A stretch of DNA of 64,000 nucleotides, from contig NZ_CP141058.1 of the NCBI RefSeq assembly GCF_034661175.1, positions 2,232,001-2,296,000 of the forward strand. Reading direction: 5' to 3'. This DNA is from Nocardioides renjunii (GTDB lineage Bacteria; Actinomycetota; Actinomycetes; Propionibacteriales; Nocardioidaceae). Position 1 is the stretch's first letter. Every line of letters starts with the position of its first letter. Under the pieces are notes generated by a model that was not told the DNA's origin, ran no database searches, and saw only the letters and a program-made list of their open reading frames with translations. The position numbers were made by a program, and so were the translations under genes. Shown piece after piece: positions 1 to 7,416 of this stretch.

Positions 1-215
1 GGCTCGTCGAGGAGATGGAAAAGCACCTGACCCCTGGCTCCTCCGCCCTGCTCGTGCTGTCGAGCGACGCCGACCTCGACGAGCTGCGCCCGGTCATCGA
101 GCGCGAGCTCGAGCGCGGGGACGTCGCACTGCTGCACGCGGAGCTCTCCGAGGACGCCCCCGCGGCCGTCCGGGAGGTCGTCGACGACCTCGAGCGTCGC
201 GGACAGGGCCCGTAG
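1..215 (+). CDS. DUF1269-family protein, C-terminal fragment
   Basis: This is the 3' end of a gene that begins left of the window. It is open from base 3 and stops with TAG at 213-215, giving 71 residues. The segment reading LTPGSSALLVLSSDADLDEL, followed by an alternating acidic tail, resembles the C-terminal alpha/beta part of DUF1269 proteins, where a 'TPGTSALFLL' motif precedes a predicted helix. That family is small, often membrane-associated and has no defined reaction. An internal ATG at position 15 exists, but it falls inside the conserved region and is unlikely to be the true start. The family assignment rests on motif memory only. Confidence 0.6.
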   Translation, partial: LVEEMEKHLTPGSSALLVLSSDADLDELRPVIERELERGDVALLHAELSEDAPAAVREVVDDLERRGQGP

Positions 216-254
216 CCGCGACCCGGGTGCGGCCGCGCCCACGGACCAGCGCAC

Positions 255-908
255 TCAGACGGCGATGCTCACCGGGAAGGTGGCGATCCACGCCAGGGTG
301 CCGAGGAAGACCGCACAACCGGCGACGGTGAGGACCCACCGCAGGCGCAGGGTCGAGACCCGGGTGCTCATGCCGGCGAAGAAGAGGGCGACCGCGTAGA
401 GCACCACCGTCAGCACGTAGTTGCTGGCGCGCTGGATGTTGCGGCGCACCTCGGCCGCCGAAGCCTCGGCCCGCACGTCGAGCTCCTCTGCCTGCTCCTG
501 GGACGCGAGGTGGTACTCGTCCATGGCGAACGGTGTGGGCGGCGCGTCGGGATCGGTGAAGGGGGCGGTCGCCGTCCAGGCGTCGTACGCCGGGCGGAAC
601 TCGTCGCGGAACCGGTCCTCGACGAACTCCGCGAGCCGGGCGTCACCGGTGCGATCCGCCTCCACCCAGGCGATGAAGGTGGCCACGTCGATCTGCGTCT
701 GTGACTCGGCCAGGGCGTCGGCGCGCGACGCCTCGATGCGGACGGCGTTCGTGCGGCCTGCTGCGGCTGCCTGCTCGCCGTTCCACCGGGTGGCCTGGTA
801 GCTGCTCCAGGACGTCGCGACCGCGGCGACGACGAGGAGCAGGGTGGCGGTGCCCTCCTGCCACGAGCGAGTGCGGTGCTCGGACGACCCGGACGTCTGC
901 TCAGGCAC
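255..908 (-). CDS. membrane protein of unknown function, partner of DUF4239 protein
   Basis: 217 residues from a GTG at 906-908. This start overlaps the stop of the upstream DUF4239 gene by 8 bases (GTGCCTGA), so the pair is probably translationally coupled. An in-frame ATG further upstream lies wholly inside the neighbour and is not preferred. A membrane segment appears near residues 20-35 (TATLLLVVAAVATSW), followed by a soluble, Ala- and Glu-rich middle that looks helical. Two closely spaced segments lie at the C-terminus (YVLTVVLYAVALFFAG and WVLTVAGCAVFLGTLAWIA). I do not recognise a named family. Coupling to the bestrophin-like neighbour suggests both act in one membrane complex; that is inference. 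Confidence 0.75.
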   Translation of the reverse strand: MPEQTSGSSEHRTRSWQEGTATLLLVVAAVATSWSSYQATRWNGEQAAAAGRTNAVRIEASRADALAESQTQIDVATFIAWVEADRTGDARLAEFVEDRFRDEFRPAYDAWTATAPFTDPDAPPTPFAMDEYHLASQEQAEELDVRAEASAAEVRRNIQRASNYVLTVVLYAVALFFAGMSTRVSTLRLRWVLTVAGCAVFLGTLAWIATFPVSIAV

Positions 909-1725
909 GGTCGCCACGCTCGTCGCACGGCAGGGAGACCTCGATGCCGACGACGTCGAGCTCGACGTCGATGAGCGCGATGGTCCGCTCCATCGCGGTC
1001 GGCTGCAGCCTGCCGATGCCACCGCCGTGCGGATGGTCGAAGAAGGCGACGAGCAGCAGGAGCAGGGTGATGACGACGGCGGTGCTGCCCATGAGCATCG
1101 CCTGGGTGAACGGCCCCTCGGAGGAGTCGGCGAAGAAGAGCAGGTAGGTGAACACGACGCCCGTGATGAGGAAGAGCACCCACCACAGCGGCGCGGGGAT
1201 GATGCCCTCGGCGCCGTGCACCCGAGCGACCCTCGCCTGCTCCCGCTGCGCCGTCTGGTCCATCCAGCGGTCGTAGGCCGACTGCTCCGTCGCGCTCTCC
1301 GGCTCGACCTCCGAGATGGTGCGGTAGAGCTCCACGCCCCACGGGTTGATGCGGTCCCCCAGGGTCTGCGACTCGAGTGCCTCCCACTCCGTGCCCGCGA
1401 CCGAGCGGGCGTAGCAGGCCAGCTCGGCCGTCAGCTCGCCGGAGACCTCACTCGGGAGGAACTGGGCCGTCTGCACCTGCTGCAGCACCAGGGTGGCCTC
1501 GGTCTCGGCGCCCGTGCGTGAGGAGTCGTAGGACTCGAACGCGAGGAAGATGATGAAGCCGAGGAGCACCGAGAACCCGGTCGCCAGCACGCCGAAGACC
1601 CCCGAGGCGCGGTCGCCGTCCTGGAACCAGCTGCCCGCCGGCGCACGCCGTCGCACCGTGAGCATCGCCGCCACGCAGACCGAGGTGACGGCGACGACCA
1701 CCAGGAGCCCGACGAGCACGTTCAT
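901..1725 (-). CDS. DUF4239 (bestrophin-like domain) membrane protein
   Basis: 274 residues. An N-terminal membrane helix (residues 2-22) is followed by a second segment in the GFSVLLGFIIFLAFESYD region, typical of DUF4239, a family annotated as bestrophin-like. A soluble, helical Glu-rich middle follows, then two C-terminal helices near 175-230 (LWWVLFLITGVVFTYLLFF and AVVITLLLLLVAFF). Bestrophins are anion channels, but transport by bacterial DUF4239 proteins is not established. The ATG at 1723-1725 directly precedes the first membrane helix. The gene overlaps the downstream membrane protein gene by 8 bases, indicating a two-gene operon read leftwards. Confidence 0.8.
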   Translation of the reverse strand: MNVLVGLLVVVAVTSVCVAAMLTVRRRAPAGSWFQDGDRASGVFGVLATGFSVLLGFIIFLAFESYDSSRTGAETEATLVLQQVQTAQFLPSEVSGELTAELACYARSVAGTEWEALESQTLGDRINPWGVELYRTISEVEPESATEQSAYDRWMDQTAQREQARVARVHGAEGIIPAPLWWVLFLITGVVFTYLLFFADSSEGPFTQAMLMGSTAVVITLLLLLVAFFDHPHGGGIGRLQPTAMERTIALIDVELDVVGIEVSLPCDERGDRA

Positions 1726-1768
1726 GGGCGCCGGCCGGCGTCCGGGCGCACCCCACCCGGCGGGGTCG

Positions 1769-2698
1769 TCACGTCACGCCGTCCTCGACGAAGACGGTGG
1801 CCCAGTCCTCGGCCATGCTGACGATGGACCACCCGAGGCGGTCGCCGATCTCCGTGATGGGCTCCGTCTCGGTCAACGACACCGCGCCGCCCTGGTAGGC
1901 GAACTCCCGCTCGGCGTCGTCGTGGTCCACGAGGAGGGCGAGCGTCGGGCCGTCCGCCAGTCGCGCCCACTCCAGCATCTCCCAGTCCCCCGCCGTGTTG
2001 CCCGCGGCGAAGATGGGACGACGCCCCAGCTGGGTCTGGATGTTGTTGACCTTCGCGGGGCCCTCGTTGGCCCCGCCGACGAGCCGCGTCGACCGGCGCA
2101 GCTGCGGACCCGAGGCCTCGGCGCCGTACTCGTACTCGATGAGGGTCCCGACGACGAGCTCCGGTGGGACGCCGTACAGCTCCTGGCTGACTGCGCGGAC
2201 GAACTCGGTGCCCCCACCGGTGACGACCGCGACGGTGAACTCCAGCCGACGGAGCTCGGCGACCAGCTCGAGCATCGGCTGGTAGCGGTTGGACCCGTGG
2301 AGGCGATCGAGGGTCGCGTGCCGGGCAGTGCTCATGAACTCCACCACCCGCCGGCTGAACTCGTCCGGTGGCACCCCCTCGAACAGGCTGGTGAGCGCCA
2401 CCGCGATGCGTGGGAGACCGAGCTCGTGGATGGCGTGCTCGTCGTGGCTGAGCAACGCGTCGAAGGCCGGTTCGTCGCGCAGGCCGGGGTCGGCCTCGAC
2501 GGCCGTTCTGAGCGCGTCGACGAAGAAGTCGAGCTGGACGTACGTCGGTCGCTCGCACCACAACGTGCCATCGTTGTCCAGGCACGCGACGCGCTGGTGG
2601 AGCGGGACGGTCGCGGCCCGGCCGAGGAAGTCGACGACGGCGTCGCGGACGGCGCCCTCGCGCCACGACGGGAGCAGCGGTCGGGCGAAGTTCATCAT
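1769..2698 (-). CDS. HAD-superfamily hydrolase
   Basis: 309 residues. The first HAD motif is ACLDNDGTLW near residue 37, where the DxDGT aspartates would form the phospho-aspartyl nucleophile. Motif II is VVTGGG, and the distal AGNTAGDWEML holds the motif IV acidic residue. The DNDGT variant is typical of the phosphoserine-phosphatase-like subfamily, so phosphomonoester hydrolysis is likely with substrate unknown. I chose the double ATG at 2693-2698 because an AAGGAC ribosome site lies about 6-10 nt upstream; an ATG at 2809 would overlap the antiporter gene. It lies 67 bp downstream of the antiporter on the same strand and is probably co-transcribed. No signal peptide is visible. Confidence 0.85.
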   Translation of the reverse strand: MMNFARPLLPSWREGAVRDAVVDFLGRAATVPLHQRVACLDNDGTLWCERPTYVQLDFFVDALRTAVEADPGLRDEPAFDALLSHDEHAIHELGLPRIAVALTSLFEGVPPDEFSRRVVEFMSTARHATLDRLHGSNRYQPMLELVAELRRLEFTVAVVTGGGTEFVRAVSQELYGVPPELVVGTLIEYEYGAEASGPQLRRSTRLVGGANEGPAKVNNIQTQLGRRPIFAAGNTAGDWEMLEWARLADGPTLALLVDHDDAEREFAYQGGAVSLTETEPITEIGDRLGWSIVSMAEDWATVFVEDGVT

Positions 2699-2765
2699 CG
2701 GCGTGTCCTTGCTCCCGGGATCTGGGCGGTCGTCCCGAGCGTCGCCCGGCGGAGGCCCGACCGCC

Positions 2766-4028
2766 TCACCCTCGATGAGTGATCTGGTGGGTGCGTCGGT
2801 AGCGGGCACCGAGGGGACCCGCCGACACGCCGTGCAGCACGACGCTCAGGGTGACCGTCAAGGCGATGACGGCGACAGCCTCGCCGGTGACGGCGGACTC
2901 GCCCAGCTCCTCGACCGCCAGGAGTGCGAAGACGACGGAGGCCAGGCCCCGCGGACCGAACCAACCGATGAAGAGCACCGTGGACCGGTCCAGGCCGGCA
3001 CCGAGCGTGGCGACGGCGACCGGCACCATCCGGACCGCCGTGAGGCTGAGCACGGCATAGCCGACGGCCGCCACGGACAGGTGGTCGAGCGCGACGGGGA
3101 GCAGGGCGGCACCGAACAGGAACCACACGGCGAGGCCCGCGAGCTGGCCCAGGAGCTCGGGCAGCACCACGGCCTCCTCCACCTCGTCCGCCTCGTCCGC
3201 CTCGTGTGCCTCGTCCCCCTCGGCGGGTCGCCGCGGCAGGACGGCCCCGAACGCCGCACCCGCGACGAAGGCCGCGATGAAGCCGTTGCCGTCGAGGGCG
3301 ACCGCGAGCGAGAAGCTTCCGAGGGCGGCCCCGAGGGTGGCCAGACGTCTCCCGCCCGGGGCGATCCATCGCCTCGCCGCGCCCAGGCCGACCAGCAGGG
3401 CGGCAGCCAGGCCGACCACCAGGCCGACACCCAGTCCGACGGCCAGGTCGAGGAGCGCCCTTCCCTCGGCGGACTCGCCGTGCACTCCCGGAGCGAGGTC
3501 GGCGGCGACGACCGCCAGGGCGAAGACGACGACCGGCGTGGCGATGCCGTCGTTCAGCCCGCTCTCCACGTTGAGGACCCGACGGACGCGGCCCGGGACG
3601 CGCTCGTCGCCGACGACCTGGGCGCTGAGCGCGGCGTCCGTCGGCGCCAGCGCGGCTCCCACGAAGAGTGCCAGCGCCCACGTCGCGTCCGCGAAGATCC
3701 AGGCGGCGAGGACGGAGCCGGTGACGATCGACAGCGGCAACCCGATGCCGAGCAGCCGCGCCGGTACGCCGACGTCGCGGCGGAGCCGCGACACGTCGAC
3801 CCGCGAGGCGTCCGCGAAGAGCAGCATGGCGAGCGTCAGCTCGGCGAGCCGGTGCACCGACGGTGACTCGACGTCGAGACGGATCGGCCCCCACGTCGGG
3901 TTGGCCAGGGCGAACCCCGCCGTGAGGAACACCAGCGCCCCGGTGACGTCCCAGTCGGCCAGCCGGCTCGAGGTCACGGCCCACACGATGGTCAGGAGGG
4001 CCAGGGCGGCAAGCACGGTGTCCGTCAC
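2766..4028 (-). CDS. cation:proton antiporter, CPA1/NhaP-like
   Basis: 420 residues with about a dozen hydrophobic segments. The family signature includes LFADASRVDVSRLRRD near residue 65, the ALAPTDAALSAQV stretch (TDAA, acidic membrane residue used in cation exchange), and NVESGLNDGIATPVV, the NxxSxxND signature of NhaP/CPA1 exchangers. An acidic loop rich in DEAHEADEADEVEE near residue 275 is unusual and may be regulatory. The GTG start at 4026-4028 has an AGGAG site 7 nt upstream; a much longer upstream ATG would give an implausible Arg-rich extension. It is divergent from the SulP transporter and upstream of the HAD gene. The likely role is Na+ or K+/H+ exchange at the plasma membrane. 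Confidence 0.9.
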   Translation of the reverse strand: MTDTVLAALALLTIVWAVTSSRLADWDVTGALVFLTAGFALANPTWGPIRLDVESPSVHRLAELTLAMLLFADASRVDVSRLRRDVGVPARLLGIGLPLSIVTGSVLAAWIFADATWALALFVGAALAPTDAALSAQVVGDERVPGRVRRVLNVESGLNDGIATPVVVFALAVVAADLAPGVHGESAEGRALLDLAVGLGVGLVVGLAAALLVGLGAARRWIAPGGRRLATLGAALGSFSLAVALDGNGFIAAFVAGAAFGAVLPRRPAEGDEAHEADEADEVEEAVVLPELLGQLAGLAVWFLFGAALLPVALDHLSVAAVGYAVLSLTAVRMVPVAVATLGAGLDRSTVLFIGWFGPRGLASVVFALLAVEELGESAVTGEAVAVIALTVTLSVVLHGVSAGPLGARYRRTHQITHRG

Positions 4029-4238
4029 GGTCCGCTCCTGCCGGCGAGGGGCGCACACGCCGGGAGGCGGTGCTGTCACACCTCCCCGCACCGTCCCGCT
4101 CCGGACATGCAGCCACCTCCCCCGTCGCGGATGACCGACGGGTCGCGCCTCCTCCGCGGCGGGGGAGGCTGGTGGACCCGACGCTGATGACACTGACCAC
4201 CCGAGGACCACGCCGGCGGCCGGGAGGATCGAGCGGAG
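4029..4238. promoter_or_regulatory. divergent antiporter/SulP intergenic region
   Basis: 210 bp between two divergent transporter genes. It contains GGGGGAGG-type boxes pointing outward on both strands (CCTCCCCC near 4116 for the minus strand, GGGGGAGG near 4161 for the plus strand). About 18 nt further out are sequences only loosely like the CCTACSGT box seen at the three clearer divergent promoters in this window. I regard this as a possible degenerate version of that promoter, not a confident call. Confidence 0.3.
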
Positions 4239-5927
4239 ATGACGAGTCGAGCGCGCCCGTCCTTCCGACGACGCCTGCTCGAGCTCGCACCGCGGCGCGC
4301 CACCGTCAAGCAGGACCTCGTGGCGGGCATCCCGGGCGCCATCAGCAGCGTCCCGGACGGCATGGCGGCCGGGGTGCTGGCCGGCGTCAGTCCCGTCCAC
4401 GGGCTCTACGCCAGCATCTTCGGGCCCATCGGGGGCGGCCTCACGAGCAGCAGCAGGTTGATGATCATCACCACCACCAGCGCGGCGGCCCTCGCCGCCG
4501 GCTCGGCGGTCGCCGGCACACCGCCGGACAGGCGGCCGCAGGCGCTGTTCCTGTTGACCCTCATCGCCGGCGGGCTCATGGTGGCGGCCGCGCTGCTCCG
4601 GCTGGGTCGCTACACGCGCTTCGTGCCGCACTCGGTGATGATCGGGTTCCTGACCGGGGTCGCGTGCAACATCATGTTCGGCCAGCTGCCCGACCTCGTC
4701 GGCTCCGACGTGTCGGGCGACTTCGCCCTCGCGAAGGCCTGGAACCTGCTGCTGGACCCCGGCAGTGCGGACCCGGCGTCGATCGCCGTCGGCGCGGCTG
4801 CGATGGCGATCCTCGTCCTGGGCGGGCGGCGGCTCGGCCCCTACGCGTCCTTGCTGGCGCTGGCCCTGCCCACCGTCGTCGTGGTCCTCGCGGGTGCCGA
4901 CGCGGTGCAGCGGGTGAGCGACGTCGGCGACATCCCCCGGGGGTTGCCCCTGCCCGCGCTCCCCCGGCTCGGCGAGCTCTCCTTCGACCTCCTCACCGGG
5001 GCCTTCGCAGTCGCGGCGCTGGTGCTCATCCAGGGCGCTGGGGTCGCCGAGTCCTCCCCCAACCCGGACGGGACGCGCTCCGACGCGAACCGCGACTTCC
5101 TGGCGCAGGGCATCGCGAACGTCCTCGCCGGACTGTTCCGCGGGCAGCCGGTGGGCGGCTCGGTGGGGCAGACGGCGCTGAGCGTGGCCGCCGGTGCTGG
5201 CGGGCGGTGGGCGAGCATCTTCGCCGGGTTGTGGATGGCGGTCATCCTGGTGGCGTTCTCGGGCGTGGTGGGCGCCGTGGCCATGCCCACCCTCGCGGCC
5301 GTCCTCGTGGCGGCCGCCTACGGGTCGCTGCGGACCGGTCAGGTCCGAGCGATCCTGCGCACGTCGCAGATCTCACGCATCGCCGTGTGCGCGACGTTCG
5401 TCGCCACCCTCCTGCTGCCCGTCGCCGCGGCGGTCGGGCTGGGCGTGGTGCTGGCCCTGATGATGCAGATCAACCAGGAGGCGCTGGACCTCCGTGTCGT
5501 CCGGCTCCGGCCGACCGGCACCGGCACGTTCCACGAGTCGCCCGCCCCCGCCCGGCTCGAGTCGCGGCAGGTCCTGCTGCTCGACATCTACGGCAGCCTC
5601 TACTACGCCGGCGCCCGCACCCTGCAGGCCCACCTGCCCGATCCGGAGGGCTCGGACCACCCGGCGGTCGTGCTGCGGCTGCGTGGACGCGCGATGCTCG
5701 GCGCCACGTCGTACGTCGTGCTGTCGGACTACGCGGCGAAGGTCGCGGCCGTCGGGGGCCGGCTCTACCTGGCCGGGCTGGACCCGGCAGTCATCACGCA
5801 GCTGCGGCGCAACCGGACCGTGGAGCACGCCGGCGACGTGGTCCTGTTCGAGGCGACCGACGTCGTCGGCGAGGCCAGTCTGGGTGCCTACACCGAGGCC
5901 GAGGAGTGGCTGGCCGCGCAGCGGTGA
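4239..5927 (+). CDS. SulP-family anion permease with STAS domain
   Basis: 562 residues. The transporter core (about residues 20-400) begins with DLVAGIPGAISSVPDGMAAG, the SulP/SLC26 TM1 signature, and keeps GLYASIFGPI in TM2. The C-terminal 150 residues form a STAS domain, with VLLLDIYGSLYYAGA and LRGRAMLGATSYVVL matching the beta-strand and phosphorylation-loop regions. Family members carry sulfate, bicarbonate or other anions across the plasma membrane; the substrate cannot be read from sequence. An Asn/Ser-rich TM3 region (GGGLTSSSRLMIITTTSAAA) differs from the usual GTSR motif. The ATG follows GAGCGGAG. Confidence 0.88.
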   Translation: MTSRARPSFRRRLLELAPRRATVKQDLVAGIPGAISSVPDGMAAGVLAGVSPVHGLYASIFGPIGGGLTSSSRLMIITTTSAAALAAGSAVAGTPPDRRPQALFLLTLIAGGLMVAAALLRLGRYTRFVPHSVMIGFLTGVACNIMFGQLPDLVGSDVSGDFALAKAWNLLLDPGSADPASIAVGAAAMAILVLGGRRLGPYASLLALALPTVVVVLAGADAVQRVSDVGDIPRGLPLPALPRLGELSFDLLTGAFAVAALVLIQGAGVAESSPNPDGTRSDANRDFLAQGIANVLAGLFRGQPVGGSVGQTALSVAAGAGGRWASIFAGLWMAVILVAFSGVVGAVAMPTLAAVLVAAAYGSLRTGQVRAILRTSQISRIAVCATFVATLLLPVAAAVGLGVVLALMMQINQEALDLRVVRLRPTGTGTFHESPAPARLESRQVLLLDIYGSLYYAGARTLQAHLPDPEGSDHPAVVLRLRGRAMLGATSYVVLSDYAAKVAAVGGRLYLAGLDPAVITQLRRNRTVEHAGDVVLFEATDVVGEASLGAYTEAEEWLAAQR

Positions 5928-5944
5928 GCAGGCGCCGCCGCAGG

Positions 5945-5999
5945 CCCGGACATGCGGACGGGGGCCGCGCCCTCAGCTGCGGCCCCCGGCGCATGCCGG
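5945..5999. terminator. bidirectional terminator between SulP and SHOCT genes
   Basis: A nested hairpin lies between two convergent genes. The inner perfect 9-bp stem is GGGGGCCGC (5960-5968) with GCGGCCCCC (5979-5987). An imperfect outer stem pairs CCGGACATGC near 5946 with GCATGCCGG near 5991. There is no T tract, which is common for actinobacterial terminators. Confidence 0.7.
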
Positions 6000-6002
6000 A
6001 CG

Positions 6003-6305
6003 TCATTGCGCCAGTATTCGCGCCTTCTGCTGATCGAACTCCAGCTGGTTGAGCACGCCCTGCTGCTGCAGCTGCCCGAGCTCCTTGAGCTGGGCCAGCT
6101 TGGTCTCCATGTCCACCGCCGCACCCGGCGCCAGCGGCGGCGCTGCCGCGGCGGGTGGCGGGGCGGCGTACGCCTGCTGGGCCGCGGCCTGCTGCTCCTG
6201 CGCTGCCCACCGGCCCTGCTGCCGGCGCTGCACGCGTCCCGACACAGCCGTCGCCGTGCCGGCGATGGCGGCCGTCCTGGCGACCCCGCGAAGTAGTCCT
6301 GGCAT
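6003..6305 (-). CDS. SHOCT-domain protein
   Basis: 100 residues. A short hydrophobic, basic N-terminus and an Ala/Pro/Gln-rich linker lead to a C-terminal SHOCT domain (about residues 64-100). Its pattern is KLAQLKELGQLQQQGVLNQ followed by EFDQQKARIL, the short helical hairpin found at the ends of many bacterial membrane or envelope proteins. SHOCT is thought to mediate oligomerisation or membrane anchoring. The start has a strong GGAGGAGAT site that overlaps the stop of the preceding DUF6325 gene 12 bp upstream, so the two are an operon. Confidence 0.85.
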   Translation of the reverse strand: MPGLLRGVARTAAIAGTATAVSGRVQRRQQGRWAAQEQQAAAQQAYAAPPPAAAAPPLAPGAAVDMETKLAQLKELGQLQQQGVLNQLEFDQQKARILAQ

Positions 6306-6317
6306 GGTGATCTCCTC

Positions 6318-6794
6318 CTAGTGGTCGGACGTGGTGGACGGGTCGTCGGACGTCGCGGCCTCGACCAGGGCGTCGAAGGGGATGCGACCGCTCGCGACGA
6401 GCTGTCCTCCGCCCCGCCTGATCGCGGTCGCGAAGGGTGCCGCCCAGGTGTTCTCGTAGACGAGGATGCCGGCCGAGCTCCCGCTCTGCAGCACCTCGCC
6501 GGCCTCGGCGATGTCGTCGTCGCTCAGCAGGCCCGAGGCGGCACCCTCGAAGACCGCGAGGTCGAGCTCACCGTCCCCGTCGAGGTCGGCGACGGCGATG
6601 CCGTGCACGACTCCGTCGAGGTCCTTGGTGACGAACACCAGGTCCAGGATCCGGATGAGGCCCCGGTCGACCAGGTCCACGAGCAGGGGCAGGCCCTCAC
6701 CCGTCATCCTGCTTCCGGGGAACTCCACGACGATGTAGTCGACCGGTCCCATCTCGATGTCGTCGGTGCTGCTCGGTGCCTGGTCGACACTCAT
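6318..6794 (-). CDS. DUF6325-family (DUF1269-like) protein
   Basis: 158 residues. The conserved start MGPVDYIVVEFPGSRMTGEG and the later VLVYEN-like segment (SSAGILVYENTWAAPFATAI) match the actinobacterial DUF6325 proteins. These share a fold with DUF1269 and usually sit beside SHOCT proteins, as here. There is no signal peptide or long membrane helix. A central Asp-rich stretch (VADLDGDGELDLAVFEG) resembles a calcium-binding loop but may only be a turn. The ATG at 6792-6794 has GAGGAGG 6 nt upstream. The gene is read from the left arm of the bidirectional promoter at 6873-6946. Its molecular role is unknown. Confidence 0.82.
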   Translation of the reverse strand: MSVDQAPSSTDDIEMGPVDYIVVEFPGSRMTGEGLPLLVDLVDRGLIRILDLVFVTKDLDGVVHGIAVADLDGDGELDLAVFEGAASGLLSDDDIAEAGEVLQSGSSAGILVYENTWAAPFATAIRRGGGQLVASGRIPFDALVEAATSDDPSTTSDH

Positions 6795-6872
6795 GCTTCC
6801 TCCTCGAGGCGATGGGTCCCGCGGACGACGGCCACGGGGGCCGCCCGACGAGCCACGGGACGACCTCGTCGG

Positions 6873-6946
6873 ACAGTAGGCAGCGCCGTCGTCCGACCAC
6901 CTCACCCGGGACAGGTGAGGGAGGCGTGCCGGCCCGTGCCTACCGT
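6873..6946. promoter_or_regulatory. bidirectional promoter palindrome, copy A
   Basis: Centre: CCTCACC (6900-6906), 7-nt spacer, GGTGAGG (6914-6920). Rightward, GGTGAGG is followed after 18 nt by CCTACCGT (6939-6946), then 47 nt to the ATG at 6994. Leftward, the mirror GGTGAGG is followed after 19 nt by CCTACTGT (complement of 6873-6880), then about 78 nt to the ATG at 6794. The spacing and the repetition at two other loci suggest -35 and -10 elements of one sigma factor; an operator is the alternative. Confidence 0.65.
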
Positions 6947-6993
6947 GACCCGTGCGCGTCCCCGGTGGGCGGGGGCCCACCCGAGGAGTCGAC

Positions 6994-7380
6994 ATGCTCG
7001 TAAAGCTGCTGCTCGCCTGGATCGTCGTGGCCGCCGCCATCGCCGCCGCTGCGGCCGTGGTGCCGTCGGTCGAGATCGACGGCGGGGTCCTCTCGCTGCT
7101 CTGGGTGGCCCTGCTGTTCGGCCTCGTCAACGCGCTGATCGGGCCGGTCCTGCAGCTCCTCGCGCTGCCGTTGACCATCATCACGCTCGGCCTCTTCGCC
7201 CTGGTCGTCAACGGGATCCTCCTGGCCATCACCGCTGGGCTGACCGACTCGCTCGACGTCGGCGGCCTGCTGTCGACCACATTCGCGGCGATCGTGATCT
7301 CCGTCGTGACGGCGGTGCTGCTGTTCGTCCTGGACCGCGTCCTCGGTGGACCGCGAGCGGCGCACCCGGCGCAGGCCTGA
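6994..7380 (+). CDS. phage-holin family IV-like small membrane protein
   Basis: 128 residues and almost entirely hydrophobic, with four predicted membrane helices (about residues 3-25, 30-55, 57-85 and 95-117). The GLVNALIGPVLQLLALPLTI segment is the hallmark of PF04020 (phage holin family 4 / YvlD-like) membrane proteins. Most members are chromosomal and have no proven lytic role. YvlD in Bacillus belongs to an envelope-stress operon, which fits the neighbourhood. The ATG at 6994 has AGGAG 7 nt upstream; an earlier in-frame start would lack one. It is read from the right arm of the palindrome at 6900-6920. Confidence 0.85.
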   Translation: MLVKLLLAWIVVAAAIAAAAAVVPSVEIDGGVLSLLWVALLFGLVNALIGPVLQLLALPLTIITLGLFALVVNGILLAITAGLTDSLDVGGLLSTTFAAIVISVVTAVLLFVLDRVLGGPRAAHPAQA

Positions 7381-7416
7381 GCGCGCGGCGCTACCCGGGC
7401 GCCCGGTGGCCAGTGC

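Noticed and set aside
2698..2809. Longer N-terminus of the HAD hydrolase starting at 2809
   Set aside because: It would overlap the antiporter gene's end and lacks a ribosome site, while the double ATG at 2693-2698 has AAGGAC upstream.
6994..7380. Prophage lysis gene
   Set aside because: The 'phage holin family' label is generic; no phage genes flank it and the family is usually chromosomal.
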